Shown here one piece after another: positions 63,989-64,000 of a DNA stretch of 64,000 nt; position 1 is the stretch's first letter, and the number at the start of each line of letters is the position of its first letter. The notes below the pieces were generated by a model. That model had not been told where the DNA came from, made no database searches, and worked only from the letters and a program-made list of their open reading frames with translations. The stretch is taken from NCBI RefSeq assembly GCF_001654455.1, contig NZ_CP015772.1, forward strand, positions 1,922,001 through 1,986,000, read 5' to 3'. The translations under genes were made by a program, and so were the position numbers. This stretch comes from Niabella ginsenosidivorans (GTDB taxonomy: Bacteria > Bacteroidota > Bacteroidia > Chitinophagales > Chitinophagaceae).

Positions 63989-64000
63989 ACGGTTGGTTTG

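Overview
The window looks like chromosomal DNA of a Bacteroidota bacterium, most likely of the Chitinophagaceae (Niabella-like, but the genus is a guess). The evidence is a SusC/SusD pair with a hybrid two-component regulator, TAnnTTTG-type promoter boxes, Bacteroidota-type ClpP, AccA, UbiD and RlpA proteins, and many signal peptides ending in AQ or SQ. I see no rRNA, tRNA, CRISPR array, phage or transposase gene.

Layout. 1-1.9 kb: end of a capsule/exopolysaccharide export locus (Wza-like and Wzc-like, minus strand). 2-5.3 kb: accA and dapA, then a small GIY-YIG nuclease, set in a patchwork of short palindromic (REP-like) repeats. 5.3-10 kb: a glycine-rich lipoprotein and a transglutaminase / alpha-E / ATP-grasp operon. 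10-13 kb: a 48-residue protein, clpX and two tandem clpP paralogues. 13-20.4 kb: phosphoesterase, rmuC, a decayed DUF1905/YdeI-type gene overlapping the rmuC stop, a PAS histidine kinase with a lone receiver, and a two-domain Usp. 20.6-23.6 kb: dipeptide epimerase and a UbiD-family decarboxylase, followed by about 1 kb of repeat-rich non-coding DNA.

24.7-47.6 kb is a polysaccharide-utilisation region: a class II cAMP phosphodiesterase-like enzyme, a GH88-DUF2264 gene pair, a one-piece hybrid two-component sensor, SusC, SusD, a beta-helix protein, a heparinase II/III-type lyase and a second GH88-DUF2264 pair. The enzymes fit lyase cleavage of a uronic-acid polysaccharide followed by removal of the unsaturated uronate by GH88. 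A fluoride-resistance operon (CLC-F type antiporter, DUF190, CrcB, Usp) lies in the middle, behind a clear fluoride riboswitch.

47.7-64 kb: icd and a divergent Crp/Fnr regulator, RlpA-like protein, a secreted protein of unknown function, class II aldolase, a protein with the residue pattern of a kinase-like fold, TPR protein, thyA - four-helix-bundle protein - folA - methyltransferase, divergent galM/galK, a third GH88 gene and a divergent AraC regulator.

Points most worth a second look: the GIY-YIG nuclease bracketed by tandem palindromic arrays, the kinase-like unknown with a perfect hairpin one base from its start codon, the fluoride operon inside the PUL region, the duplicated GH88-DUF2264 pair, and a family of about 120-bp terminal-inverted-repeat elements.
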